The translations under genes were made by a program, and so were the position numbers. Positions 42,717-42,861 of a DNA stretch of 42,861 nt are shown in pieces. The notes beneath the pieces are model-generated. The model was given only the letters and a program-made list of their open reading frames with translations. It had not been told where the DNA came from and searched no databases. This DNA comes from Spirochaetales bacterium (GTDB taxonomy: Bacteria; Spirochaetota; Spirochaetia; Treponematales; Treponemataceae), in assembly GCA_016929605.1 (NCBI GenBank), contig JAFGIM010000150.1, positions 1 through 42,861 on the forward strand, read 5' to 3'. Every line of letters begins with the position of its first letter. Within the stretch, counting starts at the first letter, position 1.

Positions 42717-42730
42717 CAAAATAATGTTGA
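42713..42730. promoter_or_regulatory. Palindrome upstream of GH16 promoter
   Basis: TCAACA and TGTTGA, perfect 6-base arms around AAATAA, overlap the -35 box. A candidate operator for glucan-dependent control. Confidence 0.45.
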
Positions 42731-42747
42731 TAAGACGAATAAAAAAT

Positions 42748-42773
42748 TTACTGCTCGCAGGATTGTTGGTAAT
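42748..42773 (+). repeat. Dispersed repeat, copy 3
   Basis: 26 bases identical to copy 2. It is followed by the short hairpin ATTGC-GTA-GCAAT (42773-42785). The rest of the window (to 42861) holds no supported gene. One minus-strand frame is open from 42859 to 42713 across the repeat, but it shows no recognisable protein. Confidence 0.85.
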
Positions 42774-42861
42774 ATTGCGTAGCAATTTCCTTGTTTGGCC
42801 TGGTGATACACCTTACCATCAGTCGCTCCTATTCCACAAAGCAAAGCGGATTTCTCCCCTA

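Noticed and set aside
16994-42773. Direct 26-bp repeats next to tRNA-Thr and at the right end, as attL/attR of an integrated element
   Set aside because: No integrase, excisionase or other mobility gene lies between them, the genes are ordinary chromosomal types, and a third copy occurs inverted at the left end.
42713-42859. Minus-strand open frame of 48 codons running in from the right edge
   Set aside because: It runs across the dispersed repeat and the GH16 -35 region, and shows no recognisable protein. The similar PTILRAV translation at the left end is caused by the repeat itself.

Overview
The window looks like chromosomal DNA of a free-living or gut-associated spirochaete, most likely a Treponema/Spirochaeta relative with moderate GC. 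This is inferred from gene content: secreted caspase-like/formylglycine-enzyme-like proteins, a lipid-type RND exporter with a LolA-like partner and a beta-barrel, an NADase-type glycan-binding domain protein, a eukaryote-type UDPGP uridylyltransferase, paired cNMP-binding proteins, and sugar uptake by an ABC importer. There is no rRNA, no CRISPR array, and no transposase, integrase or phage gene. Coding density is very high. No stretch of more than about 240 bases lacks a gene, and many neighbours overlap by 4 bases or less.

Layout. 0.1-6.3 kb: an NAD(P)H/FAD oxidoreductase with an unknown partner, a PhnP-like metallo-hydrolase, ribosomal protein L28, pyruvate kinase and a ROK-type regulator. 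6.3-12.7 kb: a sugar ABC importer (binding protein, two permeases, LacI regulator; no ATPase in the window) behind a promoter carrying three near-identical palindromic operators, then a UDPGP-family nucleotidyltransferase. 12.7-16.9 kb: ComM/YifB, a PHP phosphoesterase, two cNMP-binding proteins and tRNA-Thr(CGU). 17.0-22.5 kb: a secreted caspase-FGE fusion with a DUF4384 partner, a chemoreceptor, a C39-like lipoprotein and a VOC protein. 22.6-28.4 kb: a MATE transporter, two small secreted unknowns, a large GH94-like phosphorylase and an ACT protein. 28.4-33.9 kb: TetR, RND/MMPL, LolA-like and outer-membrane barrel operon. 34.0-37.9 kb: a tightly coupled NADase-type binding domain/VanW/GNAT/polytopic membrane protein operon. 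37.9-41.1 kb: a RIO-type kinase, two GNAT acetyltransferases, a membrane protein and a tiny hydrophobic ORF with competing hairpins. 41.1-42.6 kb: a secreted CBM9-GH16 laminarinase.

How the genes work together. The ABC importer, LacI and ROK regulators, UDPGP enzyme, GH94-like phosphorylase, GH16 glucanase and pyruvate kinase suggest a saprophytic beta-glucan/oligosaccharide lifestyle. The RND/LolA-like/barrel set and the VanW operon point to envelope lipid or glycan handling. The divergent 147-bp region between them holds a TetR-type palindrome and a strong promoter.

The most unusual signals are: (i) several genes with a good promoter whose -10 box lies only 6-10 nt before the start codon and which lack a Shine-Dalgarno sequence (candidate leaderless mRNAs); (ii) an 18-nt inverted copy of the 3' end of tRNA-Thr just past its terminator; (iii) a 23-26 bp repeat present three times; (iv) a three-segment alternative-pairing element around a 19-codon ORF upstream of the RIO kinase; (v) a MalF-type permease with about 200 extra residues between TM1 and TM2.
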